Shown in pieces: positions 21,836 to 32,043 of a stretch of DNA of 64,000 bases. The DNA is taken from NCBI RefSeq assembly GCF_905171775.1, contig NC_053491.1, forward strand, positions 139,175,983 through 139,239,982, written 5' to 3'. A program made the translations under genes and the position numbers. How positions within the stretch are numbered: position 1 is the stretch's first letter; each line of letters opens with the position of its first letter. The notes below the pieces were generated by a model. It saw only the letters and a list, made by a program, of their open reading frames with translations, searched no databases and was not told the origin of the DNA. Source of the DNA: Rana temporaria (Eukaryota > Chordata > Amphibia > Anura > Ranidae).

Positions 21836-24800
21836 TTAATTAGACAAACCGATTCTTCTCGTTAGATCCATATGTCTCTTTGCAGGCAAAGGCTTAGTAA
21901 GGATGTCTGCTAACATTTCCTCAGTGGGACAGTATTGTAGATCCATCTGTCCTTGCTCTTGTAAGTCTCTTAAGAAGTGATATCTCACGTCTATGTGTTT
22001 GGTTCTCGGGTTTATCCGCTCTGTCTGTGCGAGTGCTATACATCCTTGATTGTCCTCATAGATTGGCGTGGACTCTTTCTGGTTCTGATCTAGATCTTCC
22101 AGCAATTGTCTCAACCAGATTACCTCTTGCCCTGCTTGTGATGCGGCCACGTATTCTGCTTCGGTGGAGGACAGTGTCACTGTGGACTGTTTTCTGGTGG
22201 TCCAGCTGATCAGGCCGTCTTTAAATAGAAACAGGTGTCCACTGGTGGATTTCCGATCACTGGGGTCACCTGCCCAGTCTGCATCCACATATCCAGTCAG
22301 ACCACTCTTCCCTGTTGATGAAAATTTCAGTTTAAAGTCTATTGTTCCCTTCAAATAGCGTATGATTCTTTTTGCTGCGTTCCAGTCCATCTGGGTTGGC
22401 TGGGATACTTTTCTGCATAAGAATCCCACTGCTGTAGCTATGTCAGGCCTTGCCACTGTAGCTATGTATAGTAACTTCCCCATTGCCCTTCTGAATTGTG
22501 AGTCATTTTGCAAGGGGTTAATTGAGTTGTTTAGTTCTTTAAGATAATTTGTCTCCATAGGCGAGTTGACTGGTTTGGCATCATTGAGCCCAAAAGTTTC
22601 AATTACTTCCTGTATTTTGTGACTCTGGTTAATAAGAAAACTACCATCTTCTTCTCTTTCTATCTGCATGCCTAGGAAGTGTTTGACATCACCTAGATCT
22701 TTTGTTTCAAAGTCCATGTTTAAGACCTCCAGCAGTCTGGAACAATCCCCTTCTTGCTCATAACATACTAACAGATCATCTACATAAATGAGTACAAAGA
22801 TCCACCTACCATTTAGTTTCTTGGTGTATAGGCAGGGATCGGCCTTGCTCCTCTGAAAGGATTCTCTCAAAAGCGCCTCATTAATCTTCATGTTCCATGC
22901 TCTGGCTGCTTGCTTGAGCCCGTAGATCCCCTTCTTAAGTTTACACACCTGTTCTGGCTTTTGTGGGTCTACAAAGCCCTCTGGTTGCTCCATGTAGATG
23001 TCTTCTGTTAAGTCACTGTGTAGGAAAGCGGTTTTTACATCAAAGTGCTTTACTAGCATTTGTTTTGTAGTTGCAACTGTGAGTAGAGCTCTGATTGTGG
23101 TATGTTTGACGACTGGGGCAAATGTCTCGTCGTAGTCTTCTCCATATTTTTGGGAGTATCCTTTGGCTACGAGTCTCGCTTTATATCTCTCAACTGTGCC
23201 ATCAGTGTTGTACTTGACCTTGAAAGTCCATTTACACCCAATTGCCCTCTTTTTGGCCGGCAGTTGCGTTAGTACCCAAGCCTGCATGTCCTGTAGTGAG
23301 ATGATTTCTTCCTCAGCTGCCTTTATCCATCTCTTGGCTTCCCTCTCTGGGAGTTGTGTTATGTCTTTCCAACAAGTGGGTTCTCTTACGCAGGATGTTT
23401 CTACTTTGTACGAGAGTCTGTTGGGGGGTTTACCTCTGTTTTCCCTCACTGAGCGTCTTGGTTCAGCGTCATTAGCTGGTTCAGTTTGTTCCAGTCTTTT
23501 CTGTGACACAGTATCACTTTCGGGGGTTCGTTCCATAGGAAAGAAAACCTGCTCAGCGTTATTTGGTTCTTCTGCTCTTGGCATGGCTGGCTCCGTTACT
23601 TCATTTCTCGGGTCCTCGATAAATGTTACGCTGCTGCTGATTGTCACTTTATCGGTCTTCGGGTCTATGATTCTGTATCCTTTGGTGTTGTCGGCATAAC
23701 CAACAAAGACACCTTCAATTGCTCGATTCTGGAGCTTGCTGCGCTTTTCTCCCGGAATGTAAGCAAAAGCTTTGCTTCCAAATACCTTGAGGTGTCCTAT
23801 GCTTGGTTTTCGACTGTGCCAAAGCTCGTATGGAGTTTTGGTTGTTGCCTTGGAGTGTAATCTGTTTTGTAAGTAGGTGGCCGTTTGTGCTGCTTCTCCC
23901 CAATATTTTTCAGGGAGTCCAGAATCAGTCAACATGCATCTGATCATTTCAGTCAGGGATCTGTTTTTCCTCTCTGCTACCCCGTTCTGCTCTGGAGTAT
24001 ATGGGACAGTCTTTTGATGTTCTATTCCTAGTTCCCTGAGTGTATTCTCAACTTGAAACCCTGTGTACTCCCCACCATTATCACTTCTGAGTACTAATGG
24101 TTTTCTGTGAAATTTATTGCTTACTTTGGTAACATAGTCCTTCAGCTTGTCGAATACTTCTGACTTATTCTTCATTAGGTATGTCACTGTAAACCTTGAG
24201 TAGTCATCTATAAAAGTTAATATGTATTTATTTCCTCCTGGGGTGGTTGTTCTCATAGGCCCGCATACATCTGTGTGTATTAGGTCGATCGGTCTTGTTG
24301 CTCTGCTTTCACTTGCCTTTGGTGGGGTTACTCTGGTGGCTTTGGCCTTGATGCAGCATTCACACCTTAGCGTGTTTGGGCAGCCTGTTAACTTGAAGCC
24401 TTTCGTTAAATCCCGTCTGGCCAGCTCCTGTATGCTGTCAGGGTGCCTGTGGCCCAGACGTCTGTGCCATAAATGAATACAGTTCTTGTGTTTATGTGTG
24501 CAGAGCTTTGTTTCTTGCTCAACAACATCAAGTTCATAAAGGTGCTTGCCCGCTTTAGCTGTTGCTATCACTCTTTCCCCATCTTGGATAGTGCATTGGT
24601 CACCTTTAAACGTTGTGGTTAGTCCTTTGCTTGCCAGTCGCCTGACTGATATAAGGCCGCCATTGAGTCCGGGAACATACAATACATCCGTCATTGGTAT
24701 TTTTAACACTTGTCCATTCTCATTTTTACAAGTGACTATTCCATATCCTGTTCCTTCAGCAGTTGTGCAACTCCCGTCTGCAAGATATATGGCTTCTTTC

Positions 24801-25690
24801 TTGTCTGGATTGAGCTCTACAAAGAATTCTCTGTCGTTAGTCATGTGACTTGTTGCTCCAGAATCTATATACCATTTATGGTTGGTGACGGCATCTGTCA
24901 CTTTAAAAGTTCCGTGCCACGCTGCTTGGTCGTTGTTTTTCATCATGGTTATGAGTGCCTGATTGGGATCTTTTTCCCTCTGCTCATTCCTCCACAATGG
25001 ACAGTCGCGCTTGAAATGCCCGGCCCTGTTACACCGGAAACATAGTTTGGCCTTCCAGTTTGGCATCTTAGTGTCTGTTGCTTTAAGTGCTGCTCCTGTA
25101 ACGCTCTCTTGCCTGTGAGAAGTTTGCTCCTTTCTGCGCTTGTATTCATCTGAAAGTCGAGATTTCACTAACTGTAATGTGAGTTCTGCTTCAGATCTTG
25201 TCTCTAATGCATTAATCAGAGGGTTGTATGACTCTGGCAGGCTGCATAAAAGTATTGCTGTCACATGGTTATCTTTGATCTCCTCTCCGAGGTCCCTGAG
25301 TTGTGCAACAATCTCCAGCACGCTTCTTATATGTTCTTGCATATCCCCTTCTGGAGTCAGTTTGGACTGGTACAGCTTCCTTAGTAAATATAACTTGTTG
25401 TTTAAGCTAGAGCTCTCATGTAATCTACGGAGTGCATTCCACATACCTTTGGCAGTATCTTCCCCTTTTATGTGGATAAGCTGTTCATCTTCTACCAGTA
25501 GGGCTATTGTAGCTCTTGCCTGTCTGTTTTTCTTATCCCACTCCTGGTTGTCTACATCCGGCCTGTCTGTGGTGAGGACATCCCATGTGTCATCTTTGCT
25601 CAGCAACATCTCCATCTTGAACTTCCACATCTGGTAGTTGTCACTATTTAGCTTAGTGATCCCCAGTTTAAGATCCCCGCTGCTAGCCAT
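21836..25690 (-). CDS. Copia gag-pol polyprotein, 1284 aa, intact
   Basis: One uninterrupted frame encodes the whole polyprotein. The order is as follows: copia-type gag (NYQMWKFKMEMLL, residues ~15-200); zinc knuckle CFRCNRAGHFKRDC (~217-230); aspartic protease WYIDSGATSHM (DSG ~276); integrase with an HHCC zinc finger (~408-446) and DDE core (D ~474, D ~537 in SDNGGEY, E ~573 in NGVAERKNR); the GKPP-type linker; reverse transcriptase with YVDD (~969); and RNase H with DADW, TEAEY, DNQG and TKHID motifs. Integrase before RT is the diagnostic Ty1/copia order. The frame stays open upstream to a TTG codon at 25717, but the first ATG (MASSGDLKLG) is at 25690, which I take as the start. No key residue is missing. 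A single frame implies gag and pol are not separated by frameshifting. Confidence 0.95.
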   Translation of the reverse strand: MASSGDLKLGITKLNSDNYQMWKFKMEMLLSKDDTWDVLTTDRPDVDNQEWDKKNRQARATIALLVEDEQLIHIKGEDTAKGMWNALRRLHESSSLNNKLYLLRKLYQSKLTPEGDMQEHIRSVLEIVAQLRDLGEEIKDNHVTAILLCSLPESYNPLINALETRSEAELTLQLVKSRLSDEYKRRKEQTSHRQESVTGAALKATDTKMPNWKAKLCFRCNRAGHFKRDCPLWRNEQREKDPNQALITMMKNNDQAAWHGTFKVTDAVTNHKWYIDSGATSHMTNDREFFVELNPDKKEAIYLADGSCTTAEGTGYGIVTCKNENGQVLKIPMTDVLYVPGLNGGLISVRRLASKGLTTTFKGDQCTIQDGERVIATAKAGKHLYELDVVEQETKLCTHKHKNCIHLWHRRLGHRHPDSIQELARRDLTKGFKLTGCPNTLRCECCIKAKATRVTPPKASESRATRPIDLIHTDVCGPMRTTTPGGNKYILTFIDDYSRFTVTYLMKNKSEVFDKLKDYVTKVSNKFHRKPLVLRSDNGGEYTGFQVENTLRELGIEHQKTVPYTPEQNGVAERKNRSLTEMIRCMLTDSGLPEKYWGEAAQTATYLQNRLHSKATTKTPYELWHSRKPSIGHLKVFGSKAFAYIPGEKRSKLQNRAIEGVFVGYADNTKGYRIIDPKTDKVTISSSVTFIEDPRNEVTEPAMPRAEEPNNAEQVFFPMERTPESDTVSQKRLEQTEPANDAEPRRSVRENRGKPPNRLSYKVETSCVREPTCWKDITQLPEREAKRWIKAAEEEIISLQDMQAWVLTQLPAKKRAIGCKWTFKVKYNTDGTVERYKARLVAKGYSQKYGEDYDETFAPVVKHTTIRALLTVATTKQMLVKHFDVKTAFLHSDLTEDIYMEQPEGFVDPQKPEQVCKLKKGIYGLKQAARAWNMKINEALLRESFQRSKADPCLYTKKLNGRWIFVLIYVDDLLVCYEQEGDCSRLLEVLNMDFETKDLGDVKHFLGMQIEREEDGSFLINQSHKIQEVIETFGLNDAKPVNSPMETNYLKELNNSINPLQNDSQFRRAMGKLLYIATVARPDIATAVGFLCRKVSQPTQMDWNAAKRIIRYLKGTIDFKLKFSSTGKSGLTGYVDADWAGDPSDRKSTSGHLFLFKDGLISWTTRKQSTVTLSSTEAEYVAASQAGQEVIWLRQLLEDLDQNQKESTPIYEDNQGCIALAQTERINPRTKHIDVRYHFLRDLQEQGQMDLQYCPTEEMLADILTKPLPAKRHMDLTRRIGLSN

Positions 25691-25835
25691 GATTGATGTA
25701 CCTTGCTCGTATTCCAAGTGCCTGGATACCTCAGAGCAGATTTCCTCCGCAGCTTGATCAAAGATGGTGTGCAGGTGAAGACTAGGCCTCTGTTCCGGCT
25801 GTCTGATGATTCACGTTGTCTGGGCCCATAACCTT
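25691..25835 (-). other. Copia 5' leader
   Basis: The 145 bp between the 5' LTR and the first ATG of gag-pol contain the primer-binding site and presumably the packaging signal. No structure was identified. Confidence 0.6.
25820..25833 (-). promoter_or_regulatory. Copia primer-binding site, internal tRNA-iMet type
   Basis: In element orientation the 14 bases GGTTATGGGCCCAG lie 2 nt after the 5' LTR. They are the exact complement of the anticodon stem-loop region of vertebrate initiator tRNA-Met (CUGGGCCCAUAACC), not of the tRNA 3' end. Priming from an internal half of tRNA-iMet is established for Drosophila copia, so this site supports the family call independently of the protein. Confidence 0.85.
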
Positions 25836-26134
25836 TGTTGGCTGGTGCAGATGATGCAAAGAATAATCAGACATATATGGATGGCTGTAGTTTACTTGGA
25901 TTCATTTGTATTGAAGAGACATACAGCAGAGAGCATGGTGCTCAGGTTAGCACACGAGATATAAAAGAACAACGACCATAGATAACAGGAAAATGCAGTA
26001 ACAGATAGTTAACACATAGAACATTATGATAGAGTATCTGTGTATAGTGACATCTAGTGGACATACTCCAAATACACAGGGAAATAAACCAAGCAATGTA
26101 TAACATAGCATGAAACAATGTTCAGTCTCCAACA
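25836..26134 (-). repeat. Copia 5' LTR
   Basis: The upstream LTR of the minus-strand element, with TG...CA termini. It has the same length and, as far as I can see, the same sequence as the other LTR. It should hold the promoter. I did not find an unambiguous TATA or poly(A) signal by eye. Confidence 0.93.
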
Positions 26135-26516
26135 AAAACCACATCACACATGATCATGATCAACAAAGCCATCAACGATCATTTTGTCAGGTGGATATAG
26201 GATATGGTGATCAAAGTATGCAAAAAACATGAAAGTCACATTTACATGTACATTAATGCTGGTGATTTATAGAAGGAGTAGTAGCATAGGAAACTGCATT
26301 TCTGAACACTAAAGGCGTGCGTCACAAGATGCTTTGGCAGCTACAGCAGTGAACATATTGCATTTCAGTTATATACAGTGCTCAGCATAACTGAGCACAC
26401 CCCTTTGAAAAGTACGATTTAAATCAATATCACAATGAACAAAAGAACAATTTACAAAATTTTGACAAAACCGAGTTCTATAGAACATTTGTTTAGCTCC
26501 ATTACATGAAAGGAGG

Positions 26517-26661
26517 TTAAAGGGATTGTAAAGACAGTTTTTTTGTATCTTAATGCATTCTATGCATTAAGAAAAAAAACTTCCGTGTGTAGCAGACGCC
26601 CCAACACTCCCTATACTTACCTGATGTCCCTCTCTGCACAGCAATGTCCATGAATGTCTCA
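26517..26661. repeat. Repeat beginning TTAAAGGGATTGTAAAG
   Basis: The sequence resembles the end of a TTAAAG-type element interrupted by the MITE at 26662. Its continuation may be the GATTGGCTGAGATACAG-type sequence at 27246-27400. Confidence 0.4.
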
Positions 26662-27242
26662 GGCCTCGTACACACGACCGAGTTACTCGTCGGGCGAAAC
26701 ACATGATTTTCCTTGTCGAGTTCCTTGTTAGGCTTGTCGAGGAACTCGACAAGCTTGCTTTGCGTACACACTGTCAAGACAAAATCTCCTCGTTCTCAAA
26801 ACGCGGAGACCTACAACACATACAACGGCAGGGGAAGTTCGATTCCACTGGCACAACTCTTGGGGCTGGTTTTGCGTGTTAAATAAAAGTTTGGTAAGAG
26901 ACGATTTGCACTTTTCAGTCTGTTACAGCTTTAAAAATGTGTTATCTCCATTACAAATGCTACTTTTACTCCCGTCTCATACTTTAATCTGAGCAAGCGC
27001 GGGTTTCTTAGCATACACACGCTCGAGTTTCTCGTCGGAAACCAGCCCGACGAGGAACTCGACGAGCCAATTTGAGACTCCCGTCGAGGAAATAGAGAAC
27101 TTGCTCTCTTTTTTGCTCGTCGAGTTCCTCGACAGTTTTCTCGATGAAAAATGTACACACGACCAGTTTCCTCGGCAAAAAAGCTCTCCCACCAAGTTTC
27201 TCGATGGATTCTGCCAAGGAAACTGGTCGTGTGTACGAGGCC
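26662..27242. mobile_element. PIF/Harbinger-like MITE, long intact copy
   Basis: A 581-bp element with GGCCTCGTACACACGACC ends and a perfect TCA target duplication (26659-26661 and 27243-27245). It is the unbroken, opposite-orientation counterpart of 4522-5899 and provides the empty site (GATTAAAGTATGAGACGGGA in reverse complement) for the two nested insertions there. Confidence 0.9.
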
Positions 27243-27245
27243 TCA

Positions 27246-27425
27246 GCCGCCTGAGATTCTCCTTCCTGATTGGCTGAGATACAGCAGCAGTGCCATTGGC
27301 TCCTGCTGCTGTCAAAGTCAGCTAGCCAATCAGGGGAGAGAGGGGGTGGTGTCAAGTCAGGGCTTTTTTCTGCATGGGCTTTAGGAGAGGCTTTTTTTTT
27401 GTCACCCATACCGTAAAAAAAAAAA
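27246..27425. repeat. Repeat right of MITE
   Basis: GCTGAGATACAGCAGCAG... with TTGGCTCCTGCTGCTGTC, then T- and A-runs. Probably the remainder of the element interrupted at 26661. Confidence 0.35.
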
Positions 27426-27429
27426 CCCT

Positions 27430-28075
27430 GGCCTGCGGTACCTTCAGAAAAAACAGGCTTCCCGCAAAATGTATTAACTAAAATGCTACAAAACAGGGAA
27501 TCCGCATTTATGAGGAATGAGGAAGTGTTGGCCATGAAGTGGAGGGACAAGAAAGAAGTTCACATCCTCTCTACCATCCGCAATGGCCCCATTGTAAAGC
27601 CTGAATGTGTCCATGATTATAATCTGTTCATGGGGGGGTGGATTTAAATGACCAGATGCTAAAACTACACTTGTCAACCCGAAAGTCCTGTTACTGGTAT
27701 AAAAAAGTTGCATTTCATTTTTTTCATATGGCCATGCTTAATTCATATGTCTTCTACCAAAAATCAACTGAAAACCAACCATCACCTACCTCAAATATAT
27801 TGAAGACCTTGTCACTGCCCTTGTTACCAGCAAGGACGCCCCTCAGGAAGCATTCATTCTGATAGTGTAAGTCGACTTCATGAGCAACATTTTCCCTATA
27901 ACATTCCCCCCACGGAATCAGGAAGAAGATGCCAAAAGAAATGTTGTGTATGCAGCAGAAGAGGAGTTAGAAGAGATACCAGTTAGTATTGTCCCCAATG
28001 TCCCTCCCAACCTTGCCTGTGCATCAGAGATTGCTTCAGAAGGTATCACATCCATAAGATATTAGTTCCCCTTAT
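27430..28075 (+). pseudogene. piggyBac transposase C-terminal remnant with CRD
   Basis: Read across frameshifts, the + strand gives ACGTFRKNRLPAK (the GTVRxNRxGLP signature), EVLAMKWRDKKEVHILSTI, then CVHDYNLFMGG and MDLNDQMLKLHLSTRK with CYWYKKVAFHFFHMAMLNSY (the piggyBac DYNxxMGGVDxxDQ ... RKxxxWYKK ... NSYxLY region). The last segment, 27875-28065, reads FPYNIPPTE, then CQKKCCVCSRRGVRRDT, a stop, YCPQCPSQPCLC and DCFRRYH, which is the cysteine-rich zinc-binding domain that recognises piggyBac ends. At least three frame breaks or stops make it inactive. The N-terminal catalytic Asp residues are absent. Confidence 0.9.
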
Positions 28076-29360
28076 TTTTAACAGACTGACATTTTCCCAT
28101 TTCAAATACATGTGAGGACCATTTGCCTGCTACCATGTTTCTACCTTCCACGTTAACTGACCCTGGCCTGTTTACCTGACGTTTTAAAACATGTTTCTTA
28201 CTTCCACATGCACCGACCTTGGCTTGTTAATTGACCATGTTTTTTGCCTGCCACTTGGACTGCTATCTTGTCATACTTTAGTACACAGGGGTCTCACATA
28301 CAGTATGTGAGGGGCTTCAGAATAGTATTGAGTAGAGAAAAACAGTTTTTGGTTTTCTGTGCTCCCAGAACAGGGTCTTCAAAGAGATTTGGGTGGGAGA
28401 AGCCTCTACCCCTGGCCCTAAGCTTGATGGTCCTTTCTGCTGCCTGGACCAATGCTTTGGCTTTGCTGATCATATTGCAGCCTGTAATGACCTAGGACTG
28501 TGTTGACAATATCTCTGCCTTCTGCCTCTACTGACTATGGACAGTGTTTCTGCCTGGATGATTCCTTTTACTGCTGCTGCTGACCACATCTCTGCCTGCT
28601 ACCTGGAACCAATGCTTTGGTTGTGCTGACAGTATCTCTGCCTGTGCAAACTATGGAGAGTATTCCTGACTGCTGCCTGGATGAATGCTTTTGCTGTCAC
28701 TGACCACATCCCTGCCTGCTGCCTGGACTGATGCTCTCCTCTGTGGACCACTGCACTACTAAAACCACAAGTAACTTTTTGTTATTTGGAATGTACATGC
28801 TATGTGTTAGAAATATGAAGGACCTTTCAAAAATTTGATCCGTAGTCAAAAAATGATGTGTATAATTTAGGCTCCTAGAACTCCTGGAGGTTTTACTTGG
28901 ATGTTGGGCCTCTGTATGTGGCCAGGCTGTGTAAAAGCCTCACACATATGTGGTATCACTATACTCAGGAGTAGCAGCATGTATGTTGGGGTATAAGTTT
29001 TGCTATGTACATGCTATATGTTAGAAATATCTTATAAATAGACAACTGTGTAAAAAAAAAACTTGTGGGGAAAAAATGAACCATTCAAAAGACTCAATGC
29101 CTCATAGAATATAGGATGGGGTGTTTGCTTTTCAAAATGGGGTCATTTTGTGGGAGTTTCTATTATCCTGGTGCTCCAGGGCCTTCAAAAGTGTGATAGG
29201 TCATCATGAAATATGTGCAATTTATGCTCTTAGAACGTCTGACGGTACTACTCGGTACTACTTGTTGGGCCTCTATATGTGGCTAGGCTGTGTAAAACTC
29301 TCACTCGTGGTATTGCCATACTAAGAATATATTTTGTGGGGAAATTTTTGCTATGTTCAC
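28076..29360 (+). mobile_element. Probable piggyBac 3' region
   Basis: The left half contains degenerate repeats of a CTGCCTGCTGCCTGGAC-like phrase (28500-28760). The right half (28840-29350: GGGCCTCTGTATGTGGCCAG, GTGTGATAGGTCATCATG, TCAAAATGGGGTCATTTTGT) matches the reverse complement of 40550-41090 and 42130-42335, which lies inside a TTAA-ended element. That links this transposase relic to that element family. Confidence 0.6.
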
Positions 29361-29394
29361 GACCTAGGAGTGAAAGCTCCTAGTTTCACTTTCT

Positions 29395-29945
29395 GGGATC
29401 GGTTCTCTAGGAAGGATGTAAACCAGAGTAAATCTGAGTCTGCGACTTCCGGCTACTTCTGTGAGACGAGTGAGCAGAGTTTTGTGGTCTAATGTGTCGA
29501 AAGCTGCCAGAGGTCCAGTAGCACCAGGAGACATGATTCTCTGTCATCTGCTGCTTCAAGGGCGTCATCCCAGATTTTGAGAAGTGCAGTTTCTGTCCTG
29601 TGGCCCGGGCGGAAACCAGATTGTAGTGGGTATAAGAGTTTGTAGGTGTCCAAATGGAGTTGTAGCTGTTGTACTACTGCTTTCTCAATGATCTTGGAGA
29701 TGGTGTTAAGGCGTTACAGGTCTGCGGTAGTTCGGGTCTTTGGGGTCGAGGTTGGGCTTCTTTAGGAGGGGTTTGATTATGCCTTGCTTGAGGGAGATCG
29801 GAACGATTCCTTCTTTGATTAATTGGTTTATGAGGTGTGTTATGGTGGGTGCCAAGATGTCGGTACATTCTTTCAGAAGTTTTGTAGGAATAATTTGGTG
29901 ATGTGCTGTCTCTGAGGCTTCTGATGATGATTTTGGTGGTGTCAA
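29395..29945 (-). pseudogene. CR1/L2-type LINE reverse transcriptase fragment
   Basis: The minus strand reads PTKLLKECTDILAPTITHLINQ, GIVPISLKQGIIKPLLKKP, LDPKDPNYR and P, then SKIIEKAVVQQLQLHL, LLYPLQSGFRPGHRTETALL, and after a one-base slip AAFDTLDHKTLLTRL. These are RT blocks 0-3 of the CR1/L2 (Jockey-like) group (NYRPVS, SGFRPGHSTETALL, SAAFDTVDH). The YADD box is missing, so the fragment stops inside the palm domain. Several frame breaks are present. Confidence 0.85.
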
Positions 29946-30110
29946 TGGTGATTGGGACCAGAGTAAATTTCGGTGATTGTAGAGTATTTGTATGTTTTTT
30001 TTCTTCTTGCTCTGTTTTTTTTTTCTGCTGAATTATTTCACGATTGTTTGTTATTTTACCAATAAAAAAATCAGGGTGTACTCATTTATGCTGAGCACTG
30101 TATATAGTGG
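29946..30110. other. T-rich right shoulder of the 26.4-30.1 kb composite
   Basis: T-rich runs followed by the right TIR at 30090-30105. Confidence 0.5.
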
Positions 30111-30483
30111 TTTACTTACTGTTCCATTTTAGGATACTTGTCACTGACAGGCTATGCCTAAAAGATACACATCTAGTGCCCGTTGCCTTGCACTAGTGAG
30201 GCAAGCTAAACTGGCATCTCACCACATCATTTGTTTTCATGCAGTACAACACAAAAAGAAGCCAGCAGTGCACCAAGGGCTTGTGTGTACTTTGGCTCTA
30301 TTCACATTTATCATCCAAAGTGTCAGGGATTAATATTCAAGTATAACTTTCGCCAAAATGTTTTTTTTCTGGTGGAAGGGTTGGTTGAGTGTGTTCTTTT
30401 TGGGGAAATCTAAGCTTTTTTTTCACAAAACAGGGGTGCTTCATTAAGATTTATTTTTTTCTCATAAAAGAGGAGATATGCTA
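30111..30483. other. Intronic sequence, no gene
   Basis: No element recognised. Confidence 0.45.
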
Positions 30484-31353
30484 TTAACCTACCTGGCGGT
30501 ATGATTATTTCAGAAAAAAGGTGCTGAAAGCGGTACCATTATTTGCAAGGAAATTTGGCGTTTTATACTGTAGGCCTGTAATTCTTAGGAATAACTCACT
30601 TAAATCTGACCAAACAAGAGTCTAGTAGGCAACCCGGGTATGAAATTTTTTTAAAAACAAAATTATAAATTATAATATAATAAATATTTATAAATAATTA
30701 TAACAAATAATATAATTATAATAAAAATGATTCAATAATGTAATCAACTCAAAATCACTGAAATTTGCTCAGTTGCAGAATTGTTGCTGTCATTATTATT
30801 ATTTTTTTATGACAAATTTCCCCACAAATCGCTATCGCACAATTCTGCAAGTGATTATAATTTATTATCTCTGTTTTCTAGCTGCTCTAAAACCATTTTT
30901 GACATAAAGGGACACTTTTGGTTGCTATGGACAATCTACAGTTTGCAGGCAGAAAGAACAGTTTTTATTATATAAAAGTACATGTAGGGCACTGGGCAGA
31001 CCACTAGGGACAAGGGGGGTGTGTATTTTTTACATACAGTACTGTAATATATAAGATTACAGTATACTGTATGTATTGTGTTTGTTTACCTTTTTAAATT
31101 TGGCGCCGTTCTCCGCTCCCGTGCGTCGTAACGTCGCAGGGAATGGAGATCGGCAGCACACAGAGGCACTGTGTGAATCGAGCGAGGTCCCGCTCGCTCA
31201 CACAGCGCGGTGGCATCGCTGGATCAAGGGACAAGGTAAGTAAACCAAGCCTGTGGATTCAGCGAGGCGAGCCCGAGTCTGACTCGGGGTTAGCGATCGT
31301 AGCCCAAAAATCTCACCCCGAGTCAGACTCGGGAATACCGCCAGGGGGGTTAA
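30484..31353. mobile_element. TTAA-flanked piggyBac-like MITE, copy 2
   Basis: TTAACCTACCTGGCGGT...ACCGCCAGGGGGGTTAA, TTAA on both sides. In opposite orientation to 12294-13166, sharing GAGTCTGACTCGGG palindromes, the AAATTTGGCGCCGTTCTCCG segment and the ATTATAATATAATAAAT tract. Confidence 0.88.
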
Positions 31354-32040
31354 TAACTTAGTGTAGCGAGATCTCTGTTCATCATCCGGGATGGGGAATT
31401 CTAACTTTACTGTTTGTCCTGTTTGAAAGGGAAGCCAAATTGGTAAATTTGTCACTGAAACAGAGGTTATTTACAATAGGGGAACTTTTTTCAACTGTCA
31501 AAGGTGAGGCTATCTTCATTTTCTGTCAGTGTGTTCTTAATACTTCTTAAAAGCCCTGTGAAGATGAAGTTCAGCAAAAATTCCCAAAAGGGATACAGAC
31601 AGCAATAAAAAAATCTGACAGAGGTTAAATTCCACCTTACTGTAGCCCAAAGTAAAACAAGTAAAGATAAGTGCTCCACTTTGAAAATGTAAGGCCTAAC
31701 TAAGCAGGACCTCTCATTAGGTCATAGGGTAATAATGTGCAGAGCAGGATAAAAAGCCCAATTAATAAGAATTGACTAATATGCTCATAACGTCTATACA
31801 CATTTTGTCTCCAATTACATTCAGAGAAATAATGATCACCACAGTGTGAACAGGATCATCAAGTCAATTAAATAAGAAAAAATAAAAATTTAGTGTAAAA
31901 AGTTCCATACAAATTACAATTACCGTATATATAGTATACATTGTGCAGTTAACTTTAATAATATGTATGTTTCTGTAATCCTCTACTCTGACATTTTTGG
32001 AACTAAAAAAAGGAAATTCCAGGAGTATTCAGCACAACCA
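31354..32040. other. Intronic sequence, no gene
   Basis: Unique-looking, nothing recognised. Confidence 0.5.
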
Positions 32041-32043
32041 TCA

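Larger units (their letters stand above)
21516..26134 (-). mobile_element. Complete Ty1/copia LTR retrotransposon
   Basis: A full 4619-bp element on the minus strand. LTRs of 299 bp begin TG and end CA (21516-21814 and 25836-26134); I compared them line by line and found no difference. The 5-bp target duplication is AAAAC at 21511-21515 and 26135-26139. Inside are a primer-binding site 2 bp from the 5' LTR, one uninterrupted gag-pol frame, and a purine-rich tract abutting the 3' LTR. The identical LTRs, intact frame and exact target duplication imply recent insertion and possible competence. Copia-type elements are generally far rarer in tetrapods than Gypsy types. Confidence 0.95.
26376..30100. 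mobile_element. TIR-bounded composite (CAGTGCTCAGCATAA)
   Basis: TATATACAGTGCTCAGCATA at about 26370 is mirrored at about 30105 (complement reads TATATACAGTGCTCAGCATA), followed on both sides by AxTGAGxACACCC. The TA context fits a Tc1/mariner-type element. The interior is almost entirely other transposon debris, so it may be a host element swollen by insertions. Confidence 0.6.

Noticed and set aside
23163..23699. 178-codon + strand frame inside the copia element
   Set aside because: Antisense shadow of the gag-pol frame.
25691..25717. Copia polyprotein start at 25717 (1293 codons)
   Set aside because: The codon there is TTG. The first ATG is at 25690, giving 1284 codons.
27880..28065. 60-codon frame beginning MSNIFPITFPP
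   Set aside because: Shadow frame. The neighbouring frame holds the piggyBac cysteine-rich domain.
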